The position numbers and the translations under genes are program-made. Below the pieces are notes generated by a model. The model had not been told where the DNA came from. It searched no databases and worked only from the letters and a program-made list of their open reading frames with translations. 55,553 nucleotides of DNA from Fischerella muscicola PCC 7414 (GTDB taxonomy: Bacteria; Cyanobacteriota; Cyanobacteriia; Cyanobacteriales; Nostocaceae), in NCBI RefSeq assembly GCF_000317205.1, contig NZ_AJLK01000060.1, forward strand, positions 1 to 55,553, given 5' to 3'. Positions 30,779-40,151 of the stretch are shown here, piece by piece; position 1 is the stretch's first letter, and each line of letters opens with the position of its first letter.

Positions 30779-32242
30779 TTAGTGGGAAAGCGAGACTGGC
30801 AATTTAATCAAAAACTCCGTTCCTTTGCCTAACTCCGAGGAACACTCCAACATCCCACCATGCTTCTCTACAACTATTTGATAGCTAATAGAAAGACCTA
30901 ACCCTGTTCCTTTACCCACAGGTTTAGTTGTGAAAAATGGGTCAAATATTTGCTTTCTAATTTCTTCTGTCATGCCAATTCCATTATCAATAATCCGAAC
31001 TGCAACATGCTCATCTGCAATGACTTCGGTGTGAATTTTAATAGTAGGTGTAAAAGAAGATTGTTCTTGATCTCCCTCGTACATTACCTGATGCTGAATT
31101 TCCCCATTAATTAGTTCGCTGGCACAATAATACAAAACTGCATCGATTGCATTGCTGAGCAAGTTCATAAATACTTGATTTAGTTGTCCTGCATAGCACT
31201 CTACTCGTGGCAATTCACCGTATTCTTTAATCACCTGAATGGGGATATGGTTTATTCCATTCAGACGACTTTGTAAAATCATTAAAGTACTGTCAATTCC
31301 TTCATGGATATCAACAGGTTTGATCTCCGCCTCATCCAAACGGGAGAAATTACGAAGTGACAGTACAATTTCGCTAATCCGCTCCGCCCCCATTTGCATG
31401 GAAGACATAATTTGAGGCAAATCAGCTAGTAGAAAATTTAAATCGATCTTCTTGATCTTTTTTTGTATTTCTTCTACAGGAGTAGAATAGTGCTGCTGAT
31501 AAAGGTAAATTAAATCCAATAAGTCTTTGACATACTCATTTGCATGAATTATATTGCCGTAAATAAAGTTAATTGGGTTATTAATTTCATGGGCAATTCC
31601 AGCAACTAACATGCCTAAACCTGACATTTTTTCGGCATGAATCAGTTTAGCTTGGGTTTGTTTCAGTTCTTTTAAAGTTGCTTCTAGCTGCTGTTTTTGC
31701 TGCTTCAATTGCTCTCTTGATTGGAGAAGTGTTGCTTCTGTTTGCTTGCGTTCACGATTCTCAACACGAAGCTGCTCAATTCGCATCTGTAACGCTTCAT
31801 TTGCCTCTTTCAAAGCAGCCTGCGCCCGTTTTCTATCAGTGATATTTGTTAAAGAGCCACATATTTCTCCTGGATCTTCGGAACGGGCGGCTAATTCTAA
31901 CCAGATAATCTCTGTATTTTTATGATGAAAACGTAATTCCCAACAAGCAAGATCCTGTTTAGTATCTATCTGAGTTAAAAAATTCAGCCAAAGCTCTCGA
32001 TCCTCAGCATGGAGATAATCATCGATTGGGCGATTCAAACATTCTGATGCACTATATCCTAAGGTAAGTGTCCAGGCTTTATTCAGAAGTGTAATATTCC
32101 CTGCTTTATCACACTTAAATACAATTTCACGCAGATTCTCGACCAATTCCCGATAACGTCGTTCTGATTCGGATATTTGCTCGATTAAACGGTACTGAAT
32201 CTGTGTGTGTAATTCATTATCAACTAAAAACTCTGGCTTCAT
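30779..32242 (-). CDS. Soluble PAS-domain sensor histidine kinase
   Basis: A 487-residue histidine kinase with no membrane segment. A PAS domain with its PAC-like end ([15 protein letters not shown]) covers about residues 25-140. A coiled coil (about 140-210) follows. The HisKA segment [16 protein letters not shown] carries the phospho-accepting His218. The ATPase domain has the N box ([12 protein letters not shown]), G1 (IIDNGIGM) and G2 ([10 protein letters not shown]). The [11 protein letters not shown] type is common among cyanobacterial kinases. No response regulator is adjacent, so the partner is unknown. It lies 135 bases upstream of the fusion gene on the same strand and could share its transcript. 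Confidence 0.92.
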   Translation of the reverse strand: MKPEFLVDNELHTQIQYRLIEQISESERRYRELVENLREIVFKCDKAGNITLLNKAWTLTLGYSASECLNRPIDDYLHAEDRELWLNFLTQIDTKQDLACWELRFHHKNTEIIWLELAARSEDPGEICGSLTNITDRKRAQAALKEANEALQMRIEQLRVENRERKQTEATLLQSREQLKQQKQQLEATLKELKQTQAKLIHAEKMSGLGMLVAGIAHEINNPINFIYGNIIHANEYVKDLLDLIYLYQQHYSTPVEEIQKKIKKIDLNFLLADLPQIMSSMQMGAERISEIVLSLRNFSRLDEAEIKPVDIHEGIDSTLMILQSRLNGINHIPIQVIKEYGELPRVECYAGQLNQVFMNLLSNAIDAVLYYCASELINGEIQHQVMYEGDQEQSSFTPTIKIHTEVIADEHVAVRIIDNGIGMTEEIRKQIFDPFFTTKPVGKGTGLGLSISYQIVVEKHGGMLECSSELGKGTEFLIKLPVSLSH

Positions 32243-32533
32243 AAATTTGTTTCATAAAATTCTATGAGCTTTTTTTGGATGATATGACAGTAATAAAAAT
32301 TCAATCTCTATTTCAAAATTCGTGTCCTAATAACTGTTTTTTCTCAAAGAAAGCATTCAATTCAGTTGAAAGGGCTTTTTTATTAACTATTATGCCTAAA
32401 GTATATTTAGTATCATAAAAAACAGTAAAAAAATAAGAAAGAGTTAAAAAATACTAAAACCTAACTTAGATTTTATTCAATTGAATTAACGTTTCAAGAA
32501 ATAATTTTTATTAAAAATCATCATGGAACCAAC
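32243..32533. other. AT-rich spacer, no gene seen
   Basis: Very AT-rich sequence with T and A runs between the isochorismatase-like gene and the histidine kinase. It probably holds the kinase promoter. Nothing else is recognisable. Confidence 0.5.
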
Positions 32534-33154
32534 TTAATGTTTTTGTAAAACTCTTATTTCTAGACGACTCAGTAGTTCTGTGTGAGTCATGACATCTGCA
32601 TAAAGCGGAAAAATACTGGTACAGTAAAAGTTTTGCTCAAATACAGTACGGGCTGAAGTGCAGTCAGATAAAATTGTCACGTGATAGCCTTTTTCGTGAG
32701 CAGATCTTCCAGTGGAATCAATGCAGATGGATGTTACTGCACCAGCTAGAACAATATTTGTGATTCCTCGCTGTTTGAGAATTTCATCAAGGTTGGTATT
32801 GATGAAAGCATTAAATCCTCGTTTACCAGGTACTTCTAGAATTCTGTCTTGAAAAGGCTGTAAAACTTCAATTGTCTCTGAACCTGGAGTTCCCATTTGA
32901 AAAGCGTTTACTTCTTTAATCGTTTTTAGAATACCAATCGGCTCGATTAATTCTTCATAGTTAGGTGTAAAGAATATAGGCGTCGTTATAATCAGTACGG
33001 GTGTAGAAGCAAGATACTGAAGAAGATGAACAGTATTCGCTATCACGTTTGTCACCTTCGATGATTCCTCAATTACTCCATATAGAATTCCATTGGGTGA
33101 AAAATAATCATTTTGATATCCAATTAAGATAAGTGCTGTATTTTGAGATTCCAT
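32534..33154 (-). CDS. Isochorismatase-like cysteine hydrolase, catalytic Asp replaced
   Basis: A 206-residue protein of the isochorismatase-like alpha/beta fold. The catalytic Cys is in GAVTSICIDSTGRSAHEKGY and the Lys in EVPGKRGFNAFINTNLDEIL. The N-terminal family motif, usually a hydrophobic strand then D-x-Q-N-D-F, reads LIGYQNDYF, with Gly where the catalytic Asp normally sits. Members hydrolyse amides or vinyl ethers (nicotinamidase, N-carbamoylsarcosine amidase, isochorismatase). With the Asp missing, the activity is uncertain. It is the first gene of a minus-strand row with the kinase and the fusion enzyme; a functional link with carbamoyl chemistry is only speculation. Confidence 0.8.
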   Translation of the reverse strand: MESQNTALILIGYQNDYFSPNGILYGVIEESSKVTNVIANTVHLLQYLASTPVLIITTPIFFTPNYEELIEPIGILKTIKEVNAFQMGTPGSETIEVLQPFQDRILEVPGKRGFNAFINTNLDEILKQRGITNIVLAGAVTSICIDSTGRSAHEKGYHVTILSDCTSARTVFEQNFYCTSIFPLYADVMTHTELLSRLEIRVLQKH

Positions 33155-33963
33155 GTGTGTATATGTTTGATTAATGTAAATTTGAGAAAATAAGTTATTT
33201 TGCTGTCGTAGTGGGAAATAGCAATTAGTTGGGCGTGTTAATAAATACAGAGTTTTGCGATGCAGTTAATAATGCAACAGTAGTAGCCTCTGATGCATAA
33301 AATTTTACTAGTCATCTTTAATTATTTAAATCAGTAATTTCTTTGAAGTTAGCCTATCTTCATTGAAAGTTTGTATGAAGAGAAGCTAAATACATCTATA
33401 AACTGAGATGACTTATATATGAAAAGTTTATGGATAGGCAATAGTTGTTCAGTAGAAAGATGTCTATTACATCCCAAATTACTATTGGGGAAATTTTGTT
33501 AAGTTTGGCAACATTCAAGACAACAGAGGATGAACTTACAAAGATTTAGAGTATGGGAATGCGATCGCATCTTCTCAAGGTAGGAATTCTGTCAAAATTA
33601 TTTTCGTATGTACAACAGGACTAAATTCTTATACCAATTCAAAACATGTTTAAAGGTAGATAACCCCACCCGCCTAACGGCACCCTAAGCGATCTCGCTT
33701 AGGGTTGGGGAGGGGTCTGATACTATTCATGTGTTGGATTCTTTTTCCAAATAGGTATTAATTGCCTTTCTGCACTCAACTGGCATTGGGGCTGCATGAA
33801 GGAGTTTATGAATTGAGAGTTGTTTTTTGATTATTGTTTGTTATTGTTGACTACTAACTACTATATAGACGTACACCATAGAAGTTCTAATAGATGCCCG
33901 TAGGGGAACTTCTAGGGAAGTACGCGTCTACTAACTACAAAATTTACATCTTTAATCGAAGTC
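33155..33963. other. Long gene-free region with a palindromic repeat
   Basis: An 800-base divergent spacer upstream of the isochorismatase-like gene and ftsW. It is mostly AT-rich. A dispersed palindromic repeat lies at about 33660-33720, and repeat fragments with GTAGGGGAACTTCTAGGG occur at 33898-33932, close to the ftsW start. No convincing small gene is seen. Confidence 0.55.
33662..33716. repeat. Palindromic dispersed repeat
   Basis: CCCTAAGCGA and TCGCTTAGGG (33683-33704) form a perfect 10-base stem with a 2-base loop. Flanking ACCCCACC and GGTTGGGGAGGGG extend the complementarity. It is typical of Nostocales extragenic palindromes. Confidence 0.65.
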
Positions 33964-35157
33964 GTGAACCTACGCCGTTTTATTCCGTTATTTGATGACT
34001 CCGTGTCTGAGTGGGGACTAGAGGCACGCTTGTTACGCTGGTTGACGTTGGTTTGGTTATTCGTCGGCTTAATCATGCTGTTTTCTGCGTCTTATGCCGT
34101 TGCTGACGTTCGTCATGATGATGGGCTGTACTACTTTAAACGCCAACTTCTTTGGGTATTAGTTGCTTTGATACTCTTCAATATTGTTGTGAACTTACCC
34201 TTACGTAAGTTTTTAGGGATGTCCCATTGGTTTATGTTTTTGCTACTGGGGTTAATTTTCGTCACTATGATTCCAGGAGTGGGAAAGAATGAGCTTGGTG
34301 CAGCTCGTAGGTTAGTAGGGCCAGTTCCGATTCAGCCTTCAGAGTTAATTAAACCCTTTTTGGTGCTGCAAAGTGCTAGAGTTTTTGGGCAATGGGAACA
34401 ACTGAGTTGGCGTGTACGTTTGACTTGGTTGGGTATTTTTTGTCTTGTGATTTTAGGGATTTTGGCACAGCCAAATTTAAGTACCGCCTCACTCTGCGGT
34501 ATGACTATTTGGCTAATTGCCTTAGCAGCTGGATTGCCTTACAAGTATTTGGGAGGAACAGCTATTGGTGGAGTCCTGTTAGCTTTACTCAGTGTTAGCT
34601 TCCGAGAGTATCAACGTAAACGAGTGATGTCTTTCCTCGATCCTTGGGCAGATGCAACTGGGAATGGCTATCAGTTGGTGCAAAGTTTGCTAGCGGTGGG
34701 TTCCGGTAATACTTGGGGTGCTGGCTTTGGACTTTCTCAACAAAAACTATTTTATTTACCAATTCAGGACACAGATTTTATTTTTTCTGTATTTGCGGAA
34801 GAATTTGGTTTTGTCGGTAGTGTTGTGCTGTTGGTAATGTTAGGTTTATTCGCAACCTTGGGGTTAATAGTTGCTCTCAAGACAACCCATCCTACATATA
34901 GATTAATCGCGATCGGTGTAACAGTTGTGATGGTAGGACAATCATTACTCCACATAGGTGTTGCCACAGGTGCTTTACCAACTACTGGTTTGCCGTTACC
35001 GATGTTTAGTTATGGTGGTAATTCTATGATTGCCAGTTTAGTCGCAGCTGGATTATTGATTAGGGTAGCAAGAGAAAGCAGTGAAGCTGAGGTGATACCT
35101 TTACGAGGAGGAGGGAGAAATAGGCCAGAAAGATTGACAAACCGAAAAAAATTTTAA
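33964..35157 (+). CDS. ftsW: FtsW/RodA-family SEDS peptidoglycan polymerase
   Basis: A 397-residue integral membrane protein with about ten hydrophobic helices. Family features include LIMLFSASYAV in the first helix, the loop PVPIQPSELIKPFLV, the SFLDPWADATGNGYQLVQSLLAVGSG segment and the C-terminal TGLPLPMFSYGGNSMIASL signature. SEDS proteins polymerise glycan strands together with a class B penicillin-binding protein; FtsW works at the septum, RodA in the side wall. The sequence fits cyanobacterial FtsW better by recall, but RodA cannot be excluded. The start is GTG. A hairpin follows the stop. Confidence 0.88.
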   Translation: MNLRRFIPLFDDSVSEWGLEARLLRWLTLVWLFVGLIMLFSASYAVADVRHDDGLYYFKRQLLWVLVALILFNIVVNLPLRKFLGMSHWFMFLLLGLIFVTMIPGVGKNELGAARRLVGPVPIQPSELIKPFLVLQSARVFGQWEQLSWRVRLTWLGIFCLVILGILAQPNLSTASLCGMTIWLIALAAGLPYKYLGGTAIGGVLLALLSVSFREYQRKRVMSFLDPWADATGNGYQLVQSLLAVGSGNTWGAGFGLSQQKLFYLPIQDTDFIFSVFAEEFGFVGSVVLLVMLGLFATLGLIVALKTTHPTYRLIAIGVTVVMVGQSLLHIGVATGALPTTGLPLPMFSYGGNSMIASLVAAGLLIRVARESSEAEVIPLRGGGRNRPERLTNRKKF

Positions 35158-35160
35158 TTA

Positions 35161-35189
35161 AACGTGAGTCTCCAACGGAGACTCACGTT
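35161..35189. terminator. Hairpin after ftsW
   Basis: AACGTGAGTCTCC and GGAGACTCACGTT form a perfect 13-base stem around a 3-base loop, starting 4 bases after the ftsW stop. No T-run follows, so it could be a terminator, an RNA-stability element or a dispersed palindrome. Confidence 0.6.
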
Positions 35190-35235
35190 AACCAAATAAA
35201 ACTGCTGTCAAGCTATTTCTTCGCCTCGCTGAGCC

Positions 35236-35826
35236 ATGTCTAATTATTTATTATTACTGTTTATTTTTGTTAATTTCTTTTTTGGAATTCACCCTGCCTC
35301 TGCTCACAAAGTCAAAACAACAGCAGATGTAGGTGCAACCCTACACATTGAACCAAATGATACTCCTCGTGCTGGAGAAGTAACAAGAGCGTGGTTTGCT
35401 CTCACGCGTAAAGGTGGTAAGGTGATTCCGCTAGCACAGTGTGATTGTCAATTGCTTATTTATGCCGAACCTCATGCCTCTGGAGAACCACCGCTGCTGG
35501 AACCAACCTTAAAATCAATCTCGGCAGAACGCTACAAAGGAATACCTGGTGCTGATATTACTTTTCCCAGACCAGGTAGTTATCAACTGCTGTTGCAGGG
35601 AAAACCAACAGCAGGGTCTAAATTTAAACCATTTGAGTTGAAGTATAGGGTTACTGTGGCGGTTGGAACAGCACAAACAAAATCAGCACCACAAGCTGTT
35701 AAAAATGTCAACCAAAATGTTACTCAAGAACAAACCCAGGGAGTACCTATTTGGGCGATCGCAGCTTTAGGTTTTTTTGGCATGGGCATGTTGCTATTTG
35801 TCGTGCAACGGGTGAATAAGGATTAG
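35236..35826 (+). CDS. Secreted, C-terminally anchored Ig-fold-like protein
   Basis: A 196-residue protein. An N-terminal signal peptide of about 23 residues ends in HPASA. A beta-rich domain follows (about 28-150), with the GEVTRAWFALTRKGG and ITFPRPGSYQLLLQGKP strands recalling CopC/YtkA or FixH-type immunoglobulin-like domains. A Gln/Asn/Thr-rich linker and one membrane helix (about residues 172-191) with a short positive tail anchor it, so it should face the lumen or periplasm. Two Cys (QCDC) lie in the domain. The function is unknown. It lies 78 bases after ftsW and may be cotranscribed if the hairpin between them is not a full terminator. Confidence 0.75.
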   Translation: MSNYLLLLFIFVNFFFGIHPASAHKVKTTADVGATLHIEPNDTPRAGEVTRAWFALTRKGGKVIPLAQCDCQLLIYAEPHASGEPPLLEPTLKSISAERYKGIPGADITFPRPGSYQLLLQGKPTAGSKFKPFELKYRVTVAVGTAQTKSAPQAVKNVNQNVTQEQTQGVPIWAIAALGFFGMGMLLFVVQRVNKD

Positions 35827-35905
35827 TCAATTGTCAATTGTCATTGGTTAGTGGTTAGTAGTTAGTAGTTGGTTGTTGGTTGTTGGTTGTTGGTTGTTAA
35901 TGGTC
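35827..35905. repeat. Short tandem repeats (TTGGTTG/TAGTTAG type)
   Basis: AGTCAATTGTCAATTGTC, then TAGTGGTTAGTAGTTAG and TTGGTTGTTGGTTGTTGG units. From about 35980 to 36070 the spacer continues as C-rich low-complexity sequence. Confidence 0.75.
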
Positions 35906-36074
35906 AAATGGTCAATGGTCAAAAGTCATTGCTCATTAGGGCAAACAAGTCAAAAAGTCTTAATGCGTGAATTTTGAATTGTTTTCTCCCCACACTTCCC
36001 ACACTCCCCCATCTCCCTTGTCTTCCTTGTCCCCCTTGTCTGGTTTGTCCTCCTCCCCAATCCCCAATCCCCTA

Positions 36075-37073
36075 TTACTTATGTCTCTGTTGATGCCACT
36101 GCCAGGCGTGGGTGATGATTTCTTTGAGGGATGAATACTTTGGTTGCCAGTTTAAGATTTTTCTGGCTTTGTCGCTACTGCCAATCAACACAGGTGGATC
36201 ACCAGGACGGCGATCGCATTCTACAACTTTAATATTACGACCTGTTATGGACTTAGCAGTCTCAATCACTTCTTTGACTGAGAAACCATTGCCATTTCCT
36301 AAATTAAAAACTTCGCTGTCACCACCTCTTAACAAATATTCCAAGCCTAAAACATGAGCATCAGCTAAATCATTGACATGAATGTAGTCTCTAATACAAG
36401 TACCGTCGTCTGTGGGGTAATCCGTACCAAAAACAGAAATTGATTCGCGCTTACCTAAAGCTGTTTGTAGTACCAAGGGAATTAAATGGGTTTCTGGAAT
36501 ATGGTCTTCTCCCAACTTCCCATGAGGATCAGCGCCAGCAGCATTGAAATAGCGAAAAATGACTGATTTGAAACCATAGGCAGTATCAAAATCAGACAGA
36601 ATCTTCTCCACCATCAACTTAGTAGCACCATAAGGATTGATTGGATTTTGGGGATGATTTTCGGGAATGGGTATGACCTGGGGAACTCCATAAGTTGCAC
36701 AAGTAGAAGAAAATACAAATTTATTTACAGAAGCTGCCTGCATCGCTTCTAGCAAGGTGAGGGTTCCGACAACGTTATTGCGGTAGTATTTGGCAGGGTT
36801 AGTAACCGATTCGCCCACATAGGCATAAGCAGAAAAATGCATCACTGCCGCAATATCATGACTTTGAAATAATTGATCCAACAAAACACGATCGCTTGTA
36901 TCACCAACTACAAGTTCTACTTGTAAAACTTTTTCTACCAAATCGCGATGTCCGTACACCAGATTATCCAGAATTAACACTTCATAACCAGCCTGCAATA
37001 GGGCTAGTACGGCATGGGAGCCGATATATCCAGCCCCTCCCGTAACCAAAATGGTGGGCTTTCCAGGCGACAT
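36075..37073 (-). CDS. galE: UDP-glucose 4-epimerase
   Basis: A 332-residue extended short-chain dehydrogenase. The NAD-binding GGAGYIGSH is at about residues 11-19. The catalytic Tyr-Lys pair is in NPYGATKLMVEKIL, with the Ser/Thr in FSSTCATYG. The GalE hallmarks YFNAAGADPHGKLGE and DGTCIRDYIHV are present. It interconverts UDP-glucose and UDP-galactose for polysaccharide and galactolipid supply. It stands alone on the minus strand. Confidence 0.94.
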   Translation of the reverse strand: MSPGKPTILVTGGAGYIGSHAVLALLQAGYEVLILDNLVYGHRDLVEKVLQVELVVGDTSDRVLLDQLFQSHDIAAVMHFSAYAYVGESVTNPAKYYRNNVVGTLTLLEAMQAASVNKFVFSSTCATYGVPQVIPIPENHPQNPINPYGATKLMVEKILSDFDTAYGFKSVIFRYFNAAGADPHGKLGEDHIPETHLIPLVLQTALGKRESISVFGTDYPTDDGTCIRDYIHVNDLADAHVLGLEYLLRGGDSEVFNLGNGNGFSVKEVIETAKSITGRNIKVVECDRRPGDPPVLIGSSDKARKILNWQPKYSSLKEIITHAWQWHQQRHK

Positions 37074-37375
37074 AGTTCTTCCTTTTTTTGAGACAACTAC
37101 TTAATTAAATTAATCTACTTAAACCCAATTACTGATCTGGAAAATTACAAAAACTGCGGTCAGTTGAAAAAATTTGCTCTAAAATCACTACGACGGTGGT
37201 CTTTGTGTGAGGGGGAGTCACCCCCCAGTGTGGAGATATATCTCTGCCCCTGGGAAGTGGCGTGCTGAGGGATTTTCGGTCAAGTAACAGTGCAATACTG
37301 CTTATTTGACGGTAAAATAACTCAAATGCCCAAAAATGCTAGGCTGACCGCACCAGAAGATTTGAGAGTTCACTT
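37074..37375. other. Spacer with structured GC-rich segment
   Basis: A divergent spacer between galE and a membrane-protein gene. At 37211-37225 GGGGG/CCCCC forms a hairpin. It is followed by a GAGATATATCTC palindrome (37233-37244) and GCCCCTGGG. The cluster lies 130 bases before the membrane-protein start and could be a structured leader. No known riboswitch is recognised. Confidence 0.5.
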
Positions 37376-38026
37376 ATGTTTGTACTTCTAAGCCGGGTTC
37401 TTCTTTGGCTGCTTCTTTTAGCGGTTCTAGTCTCTTTGTTCCAGAGATTTTATCCGAAAGGAACTTTTGTAGGGCGATTATTTCTAGTGATTTTGGCTGC
37501 TGTTGTACTTCTGTCATTTGTTAACCCTACAGAACCAGCCATTGCTTCTTTGTGGAGAGTAGTATCCTTTCCACTCAAACCTTTAGGAGCATCAATTTTA
37601 TTAATGATTTTTGCTGCCCAGAATTTAAAAGATGGTGGAATTGCAAAGCCAGGAGGATTATATGTCGCTTGGGCATTAACGATTTTGCTGCTGGCTAGTA
37701 CGCCAGCAGTCGCCTATTTTTTAGTTCAGTCACCGATCGCCAAATTTGCTAATCCAGATATGGCTCTAGCAACACCCACATCTGGAACACTGGTGGCATT
37801 TAAACAAAACTCCACTGTAGCGAACGTGTCAGATGTAGTGGGTGATAGCATTCTTTCACAGGCACAATTAAACTCGTATCTGTTGCAAACTCCAACTGAA
37901 GTTCGCAGACGTGGGTTGCAATTGGAAGATTTTGTACCCAGTGCGGACACATTGGCGCTGACAACAAGAGTTTGGGAAAGTTATCTCAATCAGATTTACT
38001 TTTTCTTGCGTGGTGGTCAGCAATAA
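37376..38026 (+). CDS. Membrane protein of unknown function
   Basis: A 216-residue protein. Four hydrophobic segments are visible at about residues 5-22, 31-48, 64-81 and 92-113, followed by a soluble C-terminal part of about 100 residues containing RRRGLQLEDFVPSADTLALTTRVWESY. The N-terminal four-helix layout recalls cyanobacterial proteins with a C-terminal DUF218 (YdcF) domain, but the DUF218 motifs are not seen here. It could therefore be a shortened relative or something unrelated. Its direction matches the downstream ABC transporter, 181 bases away across short tandem repeats. Confidence 0.6.
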   Translation: MFVLLSRVLLWLLLLAVLVSLFQRFYPKGTFVGRLFLVILAAVVLLSFVNPTEPAIASLWRVVSFPLKPLGASILLMIFAAQNLKDGGIAKPGGLYVAWALTILLLASTPAVAYFLVQSPIAKFANPDMALATPTSGTLVAFKQNSTVANVSDVVGDSILSQAQLNSYLLQTPTEVRRRGLQLEDFVPSADTLALTTRVWESYLNQIYFFLRGGQQ

Positions 38027-38092
38027 AACAAAGAAAACTACAATTCAAGAGGCCACAATGCTACATTTGTAGCTGACTGGCCTTATTTAACA

Positions 38093-38132
38093 GTTATCAG
38101 GTATCAGTTATCAGTTATCAGTTTTCACTGAT
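38093..38132. repeat. Short tandem repeats (CAGTTAT type)
   Basis: Five CAGTTAT/CAGGTAT-like heptamers in a row, just upstream of the ABC transporter gene. Confidence 0.75.
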
Positions 38133-38207
38133 TTGAACTGTCAATCTCACCGATAGCCAGATTTTGGCTGGCACATTCTACCATCACAATCGCTGCAAAT
38201 TGCTGGA

Positions 38208-39959
38208 ATGGCAAAAACACGACGCCTTGCTGTACTTGCTACTTACCTGCGTCCCCACTGGCGGGAAGCGACATTGGGTATTGTCGCTCTATTGACTGTC
38301 AATGGACTAGGTGTTTACATTCCTTTGTTAATTCGCTCAGCAGTTGACAAACTCTCAGTTACATTTAGCTTAAATCAGTTATCCAATTACGTAATACCAA
38401 TCATCCTGCTGACTTCAGCAATGTGGTTTATTCGGATGGCGTCGCGCATCTGGATATTTGGTATAGGTCGTCAAGTAGAATTTGAACTCAAACAAAGAAT
38501 TTTTGAACACTTACTGAAGCTAGAACCATCCTATTTTACTACCAACACAGCTGGGGACTTGATTAGTCGCGCCACCAACGATGTAGATAACATCAGGCGA
38601 TTATTGGGTTTTGTAGTGTTGAGTCTGGCAAATACCGTATTTGCTTATGTTTTAACATTACCAGTCATGCTCTCAATTAGTGTAGACATGACACTGGCGG
38701 CGTTAGCAGTATATCCTTTGATGTTTTATTTGGTGCATCTGTTTAGCGATCGCCTCCGCAATGAACAGTTAGCAGTACAAAATCAACTCTCTGACATCAG
38801 CGATTTGATTCAAGAGGATATCAGTGGTATTGCTTTAATCAAAATTTACGCCCAAGAAGAAAACGAACGGCGTGCTTTCGCCCAGAAGAATCAGAAATTA
38901 TTACGAGCTAACCTCAAACTAGCAAAAAGCCGCAATACACTCTTTCCCTTAGTTGGTGGACTAGCCAATGTTAGTTCTCTAGTGATCATCTTGCTGGGAG
39001 CAACACGCATTGCTTCGGGAACCCTTGATGTTGGTAGTTTTGTCGCACTACTGTTGTATGTAGAGCGTTTGGTTTTTCCCACTGCTTTGTTAGGATTCAC
39101 CATCACCGCCTACCAACGGGGTGAAGTGAGTGTTGATCGCATCGAATCAATTTTGACTGTCAAACCCAAAATTAAAGATGAACCAGATGCAATTCATTTG
39201 CCAATAGGGGAAATACAAGGCAAATTGACAGCAAAGAACCTTTGTTATACCTACCCCGGTGCTTCCACTCGCGCTTTAGATAACATCAACTTTAGTATCT
39301 CACCAGGAGAAACAGTCGCAATTGTCGGGGCAATTGGTTCAGGGAAATCAACTTTGGCTAATGCTTTGCCTCGTCTGTTGGATATTGAAGAAGGACAGTT
39401 ATTTTTAGATGGAGTAGATATTACTAAAATTGCCCTAGCAAACTTACGCAGTGCGATCGCCTACGTTCCTCAAGATAGTTTTCTCTTCAGCACCACCGTC
39501 AAAAATAACATCCGCTATGGCGATCCCTTAGCAGAACAGCAAGAAGTAGAATCAGCCGCCAAAAGTGCCCAAATTCACCCAGAAATATTAAATTTCCCGC
39601 AGCAATACGAAACTATAGTTGGTGAACGCGGTATTACTCTTTCTGGTGGTCAACGACAACGTACAGCTTTAGCAAGGGCAATGCTAGTAGATGCCCCAGT
39701 TTTAATATTAGATGATGCCCTCTCCAGCGTTGATAATCAAACAGCTACAGCAATTTTAAACAACCTCTCTGGTGGTACAAAACGCAAAACAGTGATTTTT
39801 ATCACCCACCAACTTTCAGCCGCAGCTGTTGCTGATCGAATTTTTGTCATGGATAAAGGCAAAATAGTCCAAACAGGCACACAAACAGAATTATTGCAAC
39901 AACCAGGTCTTTACAGAACATTGTGGAGTCAACATCAAGTCGAGGAATTATTACATTAG
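38208..39959 (+). CDS. ABC exporter half-transporter (permease-ATPase fusion)
   Basis: A 583-residue type I ABC exporter subunit. A six-helix membrane domain (about residues 15-310) precedes an ATPase domain. This shows Walker A GAIGSGKST (near 375), the Q-loop YVPQDSFLF, signature LSGGQRQR, Walker B VLILDDALSSVD and the switch His in FITHQ. It works as a homo- or heterodimer in the cytoplasmic membrane. The sequence is of the MsbA/YheI (multidrug or lipid) type; the substrate cannot be told. No second half-transporter is adjacent, so a homodimer is likely. Confidence 0.92.
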   Translation: MAKTRRLAVLATYLRPHWREATLGIVALLTVNGLGVYIPLLIRSAVDKLSVTFSLNQLSNYVIPIILLTSAMWFIRMASRIWIFGIGRQVEFELKQRIFEHLLKLEPSYFTTNTAGDLISRATNDVDNIRRLLGFVVLSLANTVFAYVLTLPVMLSISVDMTLAALAVYPLMFYLVHLFSDRLRNEQLAVQNQLSDISDLIQEDISGIALIKIYAQEENERRAFAQKNQKLLRANLKLAKSRNTLFPLVGGLANVSSLVIILLGATRIASGTLDVGSFVALLLYVERLVFPTALLGFTITAYQRGEVSVDRIESILTVKPKIKDEPDAIHLPIGEIQGKLTAKNLCYTYPGASTRALDNINFSISPGETVAIVGAIGSGKSTLANALPRLLDIEEGQLFLDGVDITKIALANLRSAIAYVPQDSFLFSTTVKNNIRYGDPLAEQQEVESAAKSAQIHPEILNFPQQYETIVGERGITLSGGQRQRTALARAMLVDAPVLILDDALSSVDNQTATAILNNLSGGTKRKTVIFITHQLSAAAVADRIFVMDKGKIVQTGTQTELLQQPGLYRTLWSQHQVEELLH

Positions 39960-40151
39960 GAGAGAACAGCGAACAAGTATAGGATGGACGCTAATACAGT
40001 TCGGATAAGCATTCTTTATCTGCCTTTTCCCTTTCCCCCTTAACCGAACCGTATTGCCTTGTCCCCTTAATCCCTAGTTCTGCCAAAATAAAAGTATTGG
40101 GTGGACTGGCTGGTGTGTCAACAGTTGTCCCAATACCAAAATGGAAATTTC

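Noticed and set aside
26855-33154. The fusion enzyme, histidine kinase and isochorismatase-like genes considered as a complete new biosynthetic or defence operon
   Set aside because: They share a strand, but spacers of 135 and 291 bases, the absence of transport, scaffold-forming or effector genes, and the generic nature of the kinase do not support a defined system. Only the fusion protein itself is reported as notable.
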